Shown here piece after piece: positions 7,988 through 17,275 of a DNA stretch of 64,000 nucleotides (position 1 is the stretch's first letter; the number at the start of each line of letters is the position of its first letter). The DNA is from Bin87 sp965220505 (GTDB lineage Bacteria > Chloroflexota > Dehalococcoidia > Lucifugimonadales > UBA3495). The translations under genes and the position numbers were made by a program. Below the pieces are notes generated by a model. That model did no database searches. It was given only the letters and a program-made list of their open reading frames with translations, and was not told where the DNA came from. Location: positions 620,001 through 684,000 of the forward strand of contig CBDCQE010000003.1 in assembly GCA_965220505.1 (NCBI GenBank). The letters are read 5' to 3'.

Positions 7988-10900
7988 ATGGAAAATCCCT
8001 TCTTTGACCAGCCGATCATAAACTCTCCGTACGAATACCCCACGCAACACTGGGAGCTGGACGACGAAGGCCAGCCTACCCAACAGATCATCGCGACCCG
8101 ACGCGGAGCCGAGTTCATCACGCCCATCCCCAGGCCGCGCCAGCGCGGACGGGCCCGTGGACCCCAGGGCCGGCTGGCGATGGATGAAGGCGCGGGTATT
8201 TCCACCGAAGAGCAAGAGTACGACGTCACCGCCGCGGTGAACGAAATACGGCGGCACGTGGACGCTTGGCGGAATATCCCGTCGCCCAGCGACTGGGGCG
8301 TAACGCCGGAAACTGCGCGGTTGCTGCTCCACTGGCGGCAGCACAAGTTCAGCCACTACCGTCCTTTCTTCTGCCAGGTAGAGGCCGTTGAGACCCTGAT
8401 CTGGCTCACCGAAGTTGCGCCCAGGATGGGGCAGAACGAGCGCCGCATCCTCCAGCGCCTGGAAAACGCCAACAACGAAGCCAACCCTGAGTTGCTGAGA
8501 GCGGCGCTGAAGCTGGCCACCGGAGCCGGCAAGACGACCGTGATGGCGATGATCATCGCGTGGCAGACCATCAACGCCATACGTCACAAAAACAGCCGCC
8601 GGTTCACCAACGGTTTCCTGGTGGTCACGCCCGGGCTGACCATCAAGGACCGCCTTCGCGTGCTGCAACCCAACGACCCCGACAGCTACTACGCCAGCCG
8701 TGAACTGGTGCCCAGCGACATGCTCGGCGACCTGCAGCGGGCAAGGATCGTTATCACGAATTATCACGCCCTGCGCCAGCGCGAGCGCGTGGAAATTTCT
8801 CGTGGCGGTCGGGACCTGTTGCAGGGACACGGCGAACCCGTTGCAACGCTGGAATCCGAGGGCCAAATGATCCAGAGGGTCATGCCCGAGTTGATGGGTC
8901 TCCGCAACATCATGGCGCTCAATGACGAAGGGCACCACTGCTACCGGCGCAAGCCCGGCGAGGACGACGAGCGCAGCCTGACCAGGGAGGAACGACAGGA
9001 GGCTAATCGCAATAACGAAGAAGCCAGGCTCTGGATTTCAGGTCTGGAGATAGTCAAGCGCAAACTTGGCGTCCGGCAGGTGGTTGACCTGTCGGCCACA
9101 CCTTTCTTCCTGCGCGGTTCGGGATATGCCGAGGGCACCCTGTTCCCGTGGACCGTCAGCGACTTCTCGTTGATGGACGCCATCGAGTGCGGCATCGTGA
9201 AATTGCCCCGCGTTCCCGTCGCCGACAACATTCCCGGCGAGCGGGTGCCGGTGTTCCGTAACCTCTGGGAACACATTCGCGAGGATATGCCCCGGGCCGG
9301 CCGTGGAAAGAACGCCTACCTGGACCCGCTGGGTATTCCCGTGGAATTGCAGACCGCCCTGGAAGCGCTCTACGGCCACTACAAAACGACCTTCGAGCAG
9401 TGGCAGGCGTCGGGGGCTACCGTTCCTCCCTGCTTCATCGTGGTATGCAACAACACGTCCACATCCAAGCTGGTCTACGACTACATATCGGGATTCGAGC
9501 GGGAGAACGAAGACGGCTCCACCACGCTGCACAATGGGCGCCTGGAGCTTTTCCGCAACTTCGACGAATCGGCCAACCGCTACTCGATCCCCCGTACCCT
9601 GCTCATCGACAGCCAACAGTTGGAATCCGGCGAGAAGCTCAGCGACGACTTCCGGAAGGCGGCCGAATCGCAGGTTGACCGATTCCGTGCGGAGCGGTTG
9701 GAGCGGACAGGTGATCGCGAGGCCGCAGACAATATCACCGACACCGATTTGCTTCGGGAGGTGATGAATACTGTCGGGAAGGAGGGCCGGCTGGGTGGAG
9801 AGATCCGCTGCGTCGTGTCCGTCTCCATGCTCACCGAGGGCTGGGATGCCAACACCGTGACGCACGTCCTCGGCGTACGGGCATTCGGCACCCAACTGCT
9901 CTGCGAGCAGGTGGTCGGTCGCGCCTTGCGGCGCCAGTCCTACGACCTGAACGACGACGGGCTGTTCGACGTGGAATACGCCGACGTGCTGGGCATTCCC
10001 TTCGACTTCACCGCCCGCCCGGTGGTGGTCAGGCCGGGACCGCGCCGGAACACCGTGCAGGTGCACGCCGTCCGTCCGGACCGGGACCACCTGGAGATAA
10101 CCTTCCCGCACGTTTCCGGCTACCGGGAGGATCCGCCCAAGGAGGATCTCATCGCCAACTTTACCGACGGTTCCCGCTTGCGCCTGACACCCGACTTGAT
10201 CGGCCCAACAGTGACCCGCAACCAGGGCATCATCGGCGAGGGTGTTGATCTGAACCTGGTCCACACCGGCGACCTGCGCACCTCCAGCCTGGTGCTGCAC
10301 CTGACCAAGCGGCTGCTGGAAACCAGGTGGCGCGACCCCAACGAAGACCTGAAGTTGCACTTGTTCGGAAAGCTGCGGAACGTCGTCAAGCAGTGGCTGG
10401 ACACCTGCCTCGTCTGCCAGGGCGGCACCTATCCGGCGCAGCTCATGTACCAGGAACTGGCGGATATGGCGTGCAACCGCATCACCGCCGCCATCACCAG
10501 CCGGACCGGCGAGCGTTCGGTACGCGCGCTGCTGGACCCGTACAACCCAGTTGGGTCCACGCGGTACGTGAATTTCACCACGTCGAAGCCGGGACTGTGG
10601 ACCACCGACTCCCGCAAGTGTCACGTCAACCTGGCCGTGCTGGACAGCGATTGGGAGGCCGAGTTCTGCCGGGTCGTGGAGTCCCATCCGGCGGTTCTGG
10701 CCTACGTGAAGAACCACAACCTGGGTTTGGAGGTGCCCTACCGGTGCGGCTCGATCCCGCGCACCTATATCCCCGACTTCATCCTGCGGGTGGACGACGG
10801 CCACGATGATCCGCTGAACCTCATCGTGGAGATCAAGGGCTACCGCGGCGAGGATGCCATCGAGAAAAAGAACACCATGGATTCCTACTGGCTGCCCGGC

Positions 10901-11368
10901 GTGAACGCCGCCGGCGATTTCGGGCGCTGGGCCTTCGCCGAGTTCACCGACGTGTACGATATAGAGAGCAACTTGCGGCAGATGGTAGATTATCGCCGCA
11001 GCGACGAAACGAGAGGTGGGCAGACCGTGGCTTCCAACTCGATGACCGGCGTCAACGGCAACGAACCCCAGGTTGAGAATCCCGCTCGGAGCCAAAGCGA
11101 AGAGTATGCGCAGGATCTTGCTGAAAAGCACCGGCGCCAATGGGAAAGGTTTGACCAATTTGAGGAGTTTCGACGCCAACTGCCGGATGGTCTGCAAAAC
11201 TTGAGCGACCGGGAGAAATATCTCCTCTTCTTGGAACAGGAGAGCCACCAGAGCGAAGAGGGGCGCCAACGCTATATCGCGTTTCTTGCCCATGAACGCC
11301 CGTATATGAACGAGTACAACCTGGATTTCCTGAACATTAGCTGGCCGGACGTCGATGATCCTCACTGA
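7988..11368 (+). CDS. Type III-like restriction enzyme: DEAD/DEAH helicase-nuclease (BPTD_3080-like)
   Basis: 1126 residues from ATG 7988 (GAGGAG 5 nt upstream). SF2 helicase core of the ResIII type: Walker A ATGAGKT at residues 177-183, motif II LNDEGHH, motif III VVDLSATPFF, and the QVVGRALRR motif VI in the second RecA domain. A PD-(D/E)XK-like region follows (IPDFILRVDD, then LIVEIKGYRGEDA), so this subunit can both translocate and cut. The last ~120 residues are charged and helical. The PIN gene overlaps its 3' end by 14 nt and the Mod gene follows, so the three form one operon. Its length and domain order match the BPTD_3080 family of restriction endonucleases. Confidence 0.88.
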   Translation: MENPFFDQPIINSPYEYPTQHWELDDEGQPTQQIIATRRGAEFITPIPRPRQRGRARGPQGRLAMDEGAGISTEEQEYDVTAAVNEIRRHVDAWRNIPSPSDWGVTPETARLLLHWRQHKFSHYRPFFCQVEAVETLIWLTEVAPRMGQNERRILQRLENANNEANPELLRAALKLATGAGKTTVMAMIIAWQTINAIRHKNSRRFTNGFLVVTPGLTIKDRLRVLQPNDPDSYYASRELVPSDMLGDLQRARIVITNYHALRQRERVEISRGGRDLLQGHGEPVATLESEGQMIQRVMPELMGLRNIMALNDEGHHCYRRKPGEDDERSLTREERQEANRNNEEARLWISGLEIVKRKLGVRQVVDLSATPFFLRGSGYAEGTLFPWTVSDFSLMDAIECGIVKLPRVPVADNIPGERVPVFRNLWEHIREDMPRAGRGKNAYLDPLGIPVELQTALEALYGHYKTTFEQWQASGATVPPCFIVVCNNTSTSKLVYDYISGFERENEDGSTTLHNGRLELFRNFDESANRYSIPRTLLIDSQQLESGEKLSDDFRKAAESQVDRFRAERLERTGDREAADNITDTDLLREVMNTVGKEGRLGGEIRCVVSVSMLTEGWDANTVTHVLGVRAFGTQLLCEQVVGRALRRQSYDLNDDGLFDVEYADVLGIPFDFTARPVVVRPGPRRNTVQVHAVRPDRDHLEITFPHVSGYREDPPKEDLIANFTDGSRLRLTPDLIGPTVTRNQGIIGEGVDLNLVHTGDLRTSSLVLHLTKRLLETRWRDPNEDLKLHLFGKLRNVVKQWLDTCLVCQGGTYPAQLMYQELADMACNRITAAITSRTGERSVRALLDPYNPVGSTRYVNFTTSKPGLWTTDSRKCHVNLAVLDSDWEAEFCRVVESHPAVLAYVKNHNLGLEVPYRCGSIPRTYIPDFILRVDDGHDDPLNLIVEIKGYRGEDAIEKKNTMDSYWLPGVNAAGDFGRWAFAEFTDVYDIESNLRQMVDYRRSDETRGGQTVASNSMTGVNGNEPQVENPARSQSEEYAQDLAEKHRRQWERFDQFEEFRRQLPDGLQNLSDREKYLLFLEQESHQSEEGRQRYIAFLAHERPYMNEYNLDFLNISWPDVDDPH

Positions 11369-11765
11369 CACCGGCCCGTTGGTGGCCCTCAACGATCCCA
11401 ATGATTCATATCACCCAGTATGCGTTGCAATATCTCAAACCTTGGGCGATATGGTGATGCTCACGACCTGGCAGTGTTTTACTGAAGCGATGCACTTCCT
11501 GGGAAGGGATGGCGGATATTATCTACAGAATCGCCTCTGGGATACGCGACGCACGGGACGGTTGCGTATCCACCTCACTACCGAATCCGAAGCTGACCGT
11601 ATGGACGAATTGATGCGGCAATATGGACCCCGGCACATGGACCTGGCCGATGCTTCCCTGATCGCAGCGGCCGAAACCCTTTCCCTGCGTCGGGTGTTCA
11701 CTAACGACGAGGATTTCTACTTCTACCGCCTGATCGATGGCTCGGCCCTTGAAGTAGTTCGCTGA
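11355..11765 (+). CDS. PIN-domain protein inserted between Res and Mod
   Basis: 136-residue PIN domain: N-terminal ILTDTGPLVAL with the first acidic residue, a conserved Glu in LTTWQCFTEAMHF, and the C-terminal MDLADASLIAAAE plus FTNDEDFYFY acidic cluster. PIN proteins are usually Mg-dependent ribonucleases, often VapC toxins. No antitoxin-like frame precedes it; its ATG lies inside the last codons of the helicase gene (14-nt overlap). An R-M-linked PIN gene without its own antitoxin may be a suicide or back-up effector, or simply carried along. The fold is clear; the role is open. Confidence 0.8.
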   Translation: MILTDTGPLVALNDPNDSYHPVCVAISQTLGDMVMLTTWQCFTEAMHFLGRDGGYYLQNRLWDTRRTGRLRIHLTTESEADRMDELMRQYGPRHMDLADASLIAAAETLSLRRVFTNDEDFYFYRLIDGSALEVVR

Positions 11766-11799
11766 CCCCCCACAGCTGCATCACCCAGGAGGAACCCCC

Positions 11800-14622
11800 A
11801 TGCCCCGCCCCCGCCGACGCGAACGCACCGTGGAAGCCCTGCGCCACGAGGACGACACCCGCACCAACATCCCCACCGCCGAGTACCAGTCCATGGTGCG
11901 GGAGGAGCAGGAATCGCCGTTGCAGAAAGAATACCAGCGGCGCAACCGCGACCTTGACCCCCAGCTGGTGTGGCGCGGCAAGGACAAGCAGAACCTGTCC
12001 AACCTGGTGGTCAACGTGCCGCCCCTGTACATCCAGGAGAAGGTGCATCCCAAGGCGCTCATCGCCGACCTGATGCGGCAATCTCAAAAGGGCCGGCCGG
12101 ATGCCGGCGTGCAGGCGGACATGTTCGCCGACTTCAACGGCCTGCCCGAGGGCGCGGACCGCACCGACTTCTACCAGCACGACGGCTACTGGTCCAACCG
12201 CATGATCCTGGGCGACAGCCTGCAGGTGATGGCGTCGCTGGCGGAACGGGAGGGACTGCAGGGCAAGGTGCAGTGCATCTACATCGACCCGCCCTATGGC
12301 ATCCGGTTCAACTCAAACTTCCAGTGGAGCACCACCAGCCGCGACGTGCGGGACGGCAACGCGGCCCACATCACCCGCGAGCCGGAGCAGGTCAAGGCCT
12401 TCCGCGACACCTGGCGCGACGGCATCCACTCCTACCTGACCTACCTGCGCGACCGCCTCACCGTCGCCCGCGCCCTGCTGGCCGACTCCGGCTCCATCTT
12501 CGTGCAGATCGGCGATGAGAACGTCCACCGGGTGCGGGCGGTGATGGATGAGGTATTTGGGGAAGGAAACTTTGTCACTCAGGTATATTTTAAAACTACA
12601 TCTAATTTGGGTGGATCACTCATCGGCGGCAGCGGAGATTTCCTAGTTTGGTATGCCAAGAGTAAGCCCAACGCCAAATACCGACAACTTTTCCAACCTA
12701 GCGGCCTCGATCAAGATGTCGGCAACCGCTTTACACGTGTGCAAACGGATGATTTTGTGAGACGGCCGATGTCCGCTCCCGAGCGGTCCCGTGATCAGTC
12801 GTCGTTATCCAAAGTGAGGGTGTACCGCCACGACAACCTCAAATCACAGAGTGGCGGCACAACGACCGGCTTCGATTACACCCATGAAGGTCATCTTTTC
12901 CGACCTGGGCGGGGGTATTGGAAAACCAACGTTCAGGGGATGGATCGTCTCGCCAAGTCTTGGCGTTTGGGATATCCCACTCCAAACTCACTGTCGTATG
13001 TCCGTTTTATAGATGACTTTTCTGTAACCCCCTTGACTGACCTGTGGGTTGATACCCAAACCGGGGCGTTCACTGACGAAAAGACCTACGTTGTGCAAAC
13101 CAACACTAAGGTCATCGAACGCTGCATCCTAATGACAACTGATCCGGGCGACCTGGTGCTGGACCCCACGTGCGGCTCGGGCACCACCGCCTACGTGGCC
13201 GAGCAGTGGGGCCGGCGGTGGATTACCATCGACACTTCCCGCGTCGCCCTGGCCCTGGCCCGCGCCCGCATCATGGGCGCCCGCTACCCCTACTACATCC
13301 TGGCCGACAGCCGCGATGGGCAGGTCAAGGAGGCCGAGCTGTCGCGCCGCGATCCTTCGCAGATGCCCACCTACGGCAACGTGCGCCAGGGCTTCGTGTA
13401 CGAGCGCGTGCCCCACATCACCCTGCGCGACATCGCCAACAACGCCGAGATCGACGTCATCTGGGACAACTACCAGCAGGATATGGAGCGCGCCCGCGCG
13501 GCGCTGAACCGCCGGCTGGATGAGCAGTGGGAGGAGTGGGAGATCCCCCGGGACTCTGATGAGTCCTGGTCGGCTGCGGCACAGGAAGCTCACGCCCACT
13601 GGTGGGAGTTGCGCATCACCCGCCAGAAGGAGATCGACGCCTCCATCGCCGCCCACGCCGAGTACGAGTACCTGTACGACAAGCCTCACGAGGACCGCAG
13701 CAAGGTGCGCGTCGCCGGACCCTTCACCGTGGAAAGCATCTCGCCCCACCGGGTGCTGGGCGTGGATGAGAACGGCGACGTGCTCGACGGCATCGCCGAA
13801 CCGCGCAACGGCTACGGGACCGGCTACGACTTCGGGTCCATCATCCTGGACAACCTGCGCCGCTCGGGCGTCCAGCAGGCCCACAAGGAGGACCGGATCA
13901 ACTTCACCTCGCTGATGCCCTGGCCGGGCCGGCTGGTGTGCGCTGAGGGCAAGTATATCGAGGGGGCCGGCGGCGATGATGATGACTCCATGACCGGGTT
14001 GGAGAAGCGGGCCGGCATCTTCATTGGTCCCGAGTTCGGCACCTTGTCCCGTCCCGACCTGGTAGAGGCAGCCCGGGAGGCCGCCGAGTGTGGGTTCGAC
14101 GTGCTCATCGCCTGCGCCTTCAACTACGACGCCCACACCACCGAGTTCGAGAGCCTGGGGCGGGTGCCGGTGCTGAAGGCCCGCATGAACGCCGACCTGC
14201 ACATGGCCGACGAGCTGAAGAACACGGGCAACGGCAACCTGTTCGTCATCTTCGGCGAGCCCGACATCGACATCCTGGAGGCCGAGGACGACCAGGTCCA
14301 GGTGCGGGTCAACGGCGTGGACGTGTTCCATCCCAACACCGGCGAGGTGCGCAGCGACGGGCCGGAGGGCATCGCCTGCTGGTTCATCGACACCGACTAC
14401 AACCAGGAGAGCTTCTTCGTCCGCCACGCCTATTTCCTCGGCGCCAGCGACCCCTACCGGTCCCTCAAAACCACGCTGAAAGCCGAGATCGACGCCGACG
14501 CCTGGGCCACCATGCACAGCGACACCTCGCGTCCGTTCGACAAGCCCGAAACAGACCGCATCGCCGTCAAGGTAATCAACCACCTGGGCGACGAGGTGAT
14601 GAAGGTGTTTCGGGTGGGATAA
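11800..14622 (+). CDS. Site-specific DNA methyltransferase, type III Mod-like (beta class)
   Basis: 940 residues; ATG 11800 follows AGGAGG by 7 nt. Motif IV DPPYG lies at residues 163-167. The AdoMet-binding motif I, LDPTCGSGTT, comes later at about 454-463. The order IV-TRD-I defines a beta-class N6-adenine or N4-cytosine methyltransferase, as in type III Mod subunits. Residues about 250-447 form the target-recognition region. Unlike its flanks, this stretch of DNA (about 12549-13130) is near 50% GC with AT-ending codons, while both sides are strongly GC-rich. This suggests replacement of the recognition domain. The long C-terminal part (about 480-940) carries no motif I recognise. It should protect host DNA from the enzyme at 7988. 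Confidence 0.88.
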   Translation: MPRPRRRERTVEALRHEDDTRTNIPTAEYQSMVREEQESPLQKEYQRRNRDLDPQLVWRGKDKQNLSNLVVNVPPLYIQEKVHPKALIADLMRQSQKGRPDAGVQADMFADFNGLPEGADRTDFYQHDGYWSNRMILGDSLQVMASLAEREGLQGKVQCIYIDPPYGIRFNSNFQWSTTSRDVRDGNAAHITREPEQVKAFRDTWRDGIHSYLTYLRDRLTVARALLADSGSIFVQIGDENVHRVRAVMDEVFGEGNFVTQVYFKTTSNLGGSLIGGSGDFLVWYAKSKPNAKYRQLFQPSGLDQDVGNRFTRVQTDDFVRRPMSAPERSRDQSSLSKVRVYRHDNLKSQSGGTTTGFDYTHEGHLFRPGRGYWKTNVQGMDRLAKSWRLGYPTPNSLSYVRFIDDFSVTPLTDLWVDTQTGAFTDEKTYVVQTNTKVIERCILMTTDPGDLVLDPTCGSGTTAYVAEQWGRRWITIDTSRVALALARARIMGARYPYYILADSRDGQVKEAELSRRDPSQMPTYGNVRQGFVYERVPHITLRDIANNAEIDVIWDNYQQDMERARAALNRRLDEQWEEWEIPRDSDESWSAAAQEAHAHWWELRITRQKEIDASIAAHAEYEYLYDKPHEDRSKVRVAGPFTVESISPHRVLGVDENGDVLDGIAEPRNGYGTGYDFGSIILDNLRRSGVQQAHKEDRINFTSLMPWPGRLVCAEGKYIEGAGGDDDDSMTGLEKRAGIFIGPEFGTLSRPDLVEAAREAAECGFDVLIACAFNYDAHTTEFESLGRVPVLKARMNADLHMADELKNTGNGNLFVIFGEPDIDILEAEDDQVQVRVNGVDVFHPNTGEVRSDGPEGIACWFIDTDYNQESFFVRHAYFLGASDPYRSLKTTLKAEIDADAWATMHSDTSRPFDKPETDRIAVKVINHLGDEVMKVFRVG

Positions 14623-14757
14623 GAGAAGCCACCGAATCTGGCCGATCAACGCACCTGTTTATGATGGACCGCAGTGCTTTGCCCGCACCGGTAGGTTTCG
14701 GAAACGGCAATAACCACTTTTGCGCCTAACCACCGCCGAAAAGGAGCGCCAGTTCTC

Positions 14758-15594
14758 ATGGAACAAGTGATCTTCAGCTGCCTTGTCCCGAGCGGCCACT
14801 GCGAATGGTTCCATCTCAGGGATTTTGTCGCCAGTTTTAACGCAATGAATGGTACCTCATACACGTGGTCGGCGTGTTTGGACGTTTATGGAGAGGGGGA
14901 CCAGAATCCCGATCAGACTCCCAAACGTCCAGAACTGCTCCTTGAATGTGAAGGTGAAGCCCCTGTGGTCATAGAACGCAAGTCGGTGGTTTGGCCTCGA
15001 ATGCACCAACGCGATCACAGTAAGGAACACCAACTTCTAGGAGACGTAGCTAACATTGTGCGGGAGCAGGTCAACGACGGGTTATATCAACTTTCTTTTT
15101 ATGAGGCCGATTTGGAAGGCAAAAGCCGAAAGCAGGTCCGCGCATTCGCTAAGCAGATTAGTAGTCTCATTGTGGCCAATCACGCCGCCGCCAAATCCCC
15201 ACGAGGGATTGGTAGCCAGGTGCCGCTGCGATGGGGATTTCGGCCGCTGGCGTCGCATGAAATTGACAAACCGCATCAAGGTGTTGGGTTCTGCTCGTGC
15301 GTTCACGTGTCTTCTTCGTGGGATCTCGATCCGGAAGAATTCCGTCTGCGTAGAGAAGCCGCTTTGGAGGGGTTTGCCGACAGGTTTGATCGGGAAGCGA
15401 ATAAGGCGGCACCGAAATTTGATGATTTTGCCGATTGCAAGAGGTTGTTTGTCGTTCAATTTTTCGGAGAAGACGATACCGTGACCGACGAGGACATCGT
15501 CGGGATCATAAAGGCATCGGAGTTGCCACAGCAGATAGACGAAGTGTGGTTGACGGGGCGAGAGTGGGTCAGTTTGGAGGATTATGAACTGTGA
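14758..15594 (+). CDS. Putative PD-(D/E)XK-like protein downstream of the Mod gene
   Basis: 278 residues, ATG 14758 with AAGGAG about 14 nt upstream. The segment RPELLLECEGEAPVVIERKS looks like the P-(D/E)...(D/E)xK core of a PD-(D/E)XK nuclease (Glu in PELLLE, then IERK). The rest is unassigned: an acidic C-terminus (FFGEDDTVTDEDIVGI) and a middle region with several Trp and Cys. A 135-bp gap separates it from Mod, so it may be an accessory nuclease of the R-M module or an independent cargo gene. The motif match is by eye and needs a profile search. The IS lies directly downstream. Confidence 0.5.
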   Translation: MEQVIFSCLVPSGHCEWFHLRDFVASFNAMNGTSYTWSACLDVYGEGDQNPDQTPKRPELLLECEGEAPVVIERKSVVWPRMHQRDHSKEHQLLGDVANIVREQVNDGLYQLSFYEADLEGKSRKQVRAFAKQISSLIVANHAAAKSPRGIGSQVPLRWGFRPLASHEIDKPHQGVGFCSCVHVSSSWDLDPEEFRLRREAALEGFADRFDREANKAAPKFDDFADCKRLFVVQFFGEDDTVTDEDIVGIIKASELPQQIDEVWLTGREWVSLEDYEL

Positions 15595-15622
15595 TTGCTC
15601 TACGATTATGTCCTCAGTAATT

Positions 15623-17220
15623 TGCTCAGGGAAAATGTCCTTATATGAAGGACGTGACATTGAACCAGCGAGAGCAAACCAGATTGCAGGTACTCAACTG
15701 CGTGTTGGAATATCAGTTGCCCAGAACCCAAGCGGCCGAGATCATGGGAATCAGTGAACGCCAGCTCAGGCGAATCCTGGCGGCCTACCGGAGGGAAGGA
15801 GCCGCCGCGCTGTCCCACGGCAACCGGGGCCGCCGGCCCCGAAACGCGCTCACCGAGGAGATCGCCGCCGCCGTGATCGTGCTGGCCAGCGGGAAATACG
15901 CCGGCTTCAACCACAGCCACCTGAGTGAGGTGCTGGCGGAACGGGAGGGCATTCACCTGAGCCGCCAGACGGTAAGTCGTCTCCTGAACCGCCACGGCCT
16001 GCCCAGCGCCAGGCGGCACCGTCCCCCCAAGCACCGGATACGGCGGGAGCGGATGCCCCAAGAGGGCATGCTCCTGCAGATTGACGGCAGCCACCATGCC
16101 TGGCTGGAGGAGCGGGGACCCCGGTTCGTCCTGCTGCTGGCCGTGGACGACGCCACCGGGACGGTCGCCAACGCCGTCTTCCAGCCTGGGGAGGACACCC
16201 GCGGCTACTTCCTGCTGATGGAAGGGGTGATCCGACGCTATGGGCTTCCCCTGGCTCTCTATGGGGACCAGCACGGAGTCTTCAAGTTTGCCGGAAAGCC
16301 CCGCCATATCCAGCCGCCGGTGGAAGCCACGCACTTCAGCCGCGCCATGCAGGAACTGGGCATTGAGCAGGTCTTCGCCCGTTCTCCCCAGGCCAAGGGC
16401 CGGGTGGAGCGTATGGCGGGCACCTTCCAGGACCGGCTGGTCAGTGAACTCAGGCTGGCGGGAGTCGCCACCATCGACCAGGCCAACGCCGTACTGCGGG
16501 ACTTCCTGCCCCGGTTCAACCAGCAGTTCCGCGTCCCGGCCCAGCAGGCCCAGATAGCCTACCGTTCCCTGGACTCATCCATCTTTCTGGAACGGGTCCT
16601 CTGCTTCAGGCACACCCGCCAGGTGGCCAGGGACAACACCGTCAAGTTCCAGTGGCGCACCCTCCAGTTGCTTCCCAGTGAGGAACGGCCCAGCTATGCC
16701 GGGGCCAGGGTGGAGGTCCTGGAGCAAAGCGACGGACAACTGATGGTCCAGCACAACCGGGAAGTGATTGCCCACCAGGAAGCTCCGCCCAGGCCCGGCG
16801 CTCTGAGAGCTTCCAACGGCGCTCTGGCGCCCACCCCGGAGATGGCCCAGGTGGTCAGGAACCTGACGCGGCACGGCCTCTCCAGATTGCAACTTCAGCG
16901 CCTGGCCGCCCTGGAAGCCGCCGTCCCCCAGCGCAAGGAGGATGCTGAACCCGACAGGACCGATTCTCCACCGCCCCGGGAGGCTACCCCGCGCAAGCAG
17001 GCCCTTTGGAAAGCAGTTCACCACGCCAGGCTCCAGGGCGTCTCCCTACGGGGCATCGCCAGGGAACTGGGTATTTCCCGAAACACGGTCAGGAAGTACC
17101 TGGAACTGCCAGCTCCGCCCATCAACCGGACTGCCAGACGGGCCGCTTACCTAGCCACTCAGGACAAGACCAACGGACATTTTCCCTGAGCACTTAACCG
17201 GACATTTTCGCTGGACATCG
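15623..17220 (+). mobile_element. ISNCY-type insertion sequence
   Basis: A single transposase gene is bounded by a perfect 18-bp inverted repeat, TGCTCAGGGAAAATGTCC: left copy 15623-15640, right copy as its complement at 17175-17192. Beyond the right copy a second related motif (GGACATTTTC followed by GCTGGACAT, 17200-17218) occurs. On the left, ATGTCC appears 9 bp outside the repeat. The true tips may therefore lie a little outside the perfect repeats, as in elements with multiple transposase-binding sites. I found no convincing target-site duplication. The element separates the R-M module from the RelE-UvrD gene. Confidence 0.75.
15645..17189 (+). CDS. ISNCY-family DDE transposase
   Basis: 514 residues, full length. 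An N-terminal helix-turn-helix (TQAAEIMGISERQLRRIL) is followed by an rve-type catalytic core with the DDE triad: QIDGSHHAW (first Asp), LYGDQHGVF (second Asp) and SPQAKGRVERM (Glu). A second DNA-binding helix-turn-helix sits at the extreme C-terminus (LRGIARELGISRNTVRKYL). The stop lies inside the right inverted repeat. The frame is intact, so the element may still be mobile. The ATG at 15645 is only a few bases inside the left repeat, so the repeat also overlaps the promoter and ribosome-binding region. Confidence 0.9.
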   Translation: MKDVTLNQREQTRLQVLNCVLEYQLPRTQAAEIMGISERQLRRILAAYRREGAAALSHGNRGRRPRNALTEEIAAAVIVLASGKYAGFNHSHLSEVLAEREGIHLSRQTVSRLLNRHGLPSARRHRPPKHRIRRERMPQEGMLLQIDGSHHAWLEERGPRFVLLLAVDDATGTVANAVFQPGEDTRGYFLLMEGVIRRYGLPLALYGDQHGVFKFAGKPRHIQPPVEATHFSRAMQELGIEQVFARSPQAKGRVERMAGTFQDRLVSELRLAGVATIDQANAVLRDFLPRFNQQFRVPAQQAQIAYRSLDSSIFLERVLCFRHTRQVARDNTVKFQWRTLQLLPSEERPSYAGARVEVLEQSDGQLMVQHNREVIAHQEAPPRPGALRASNGALAPTPEMAQVVRNLTRHGLSRLQLQRLAALEAAVPQRKEDAEPDRTDSPPPREATPRKQALWKAVHHARLQGVSLRGIARELGISRNTVRKYLELPAPPINRTARRAAYLATQDKTNGHFP

Positions 17221-17275
17221 ACATATGAACTGGCCTGGGAACGAGTGCGTTAAAATATCGTACCGAGGTGTATAA

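Noticed and set aside
9038..11401. 787-residue open frame on the minus strand
   Set aside because: Exact antisense shadow of the restriction gene; composition is Val/Gly/His-rich, and no family motif is seen.
13129..14649. 506-residue open frame on the minus strand
   Set aside because: Antisense shadow of the Mod gene, rich in Val/Gly/His repeats typical of GC-rich shadows.
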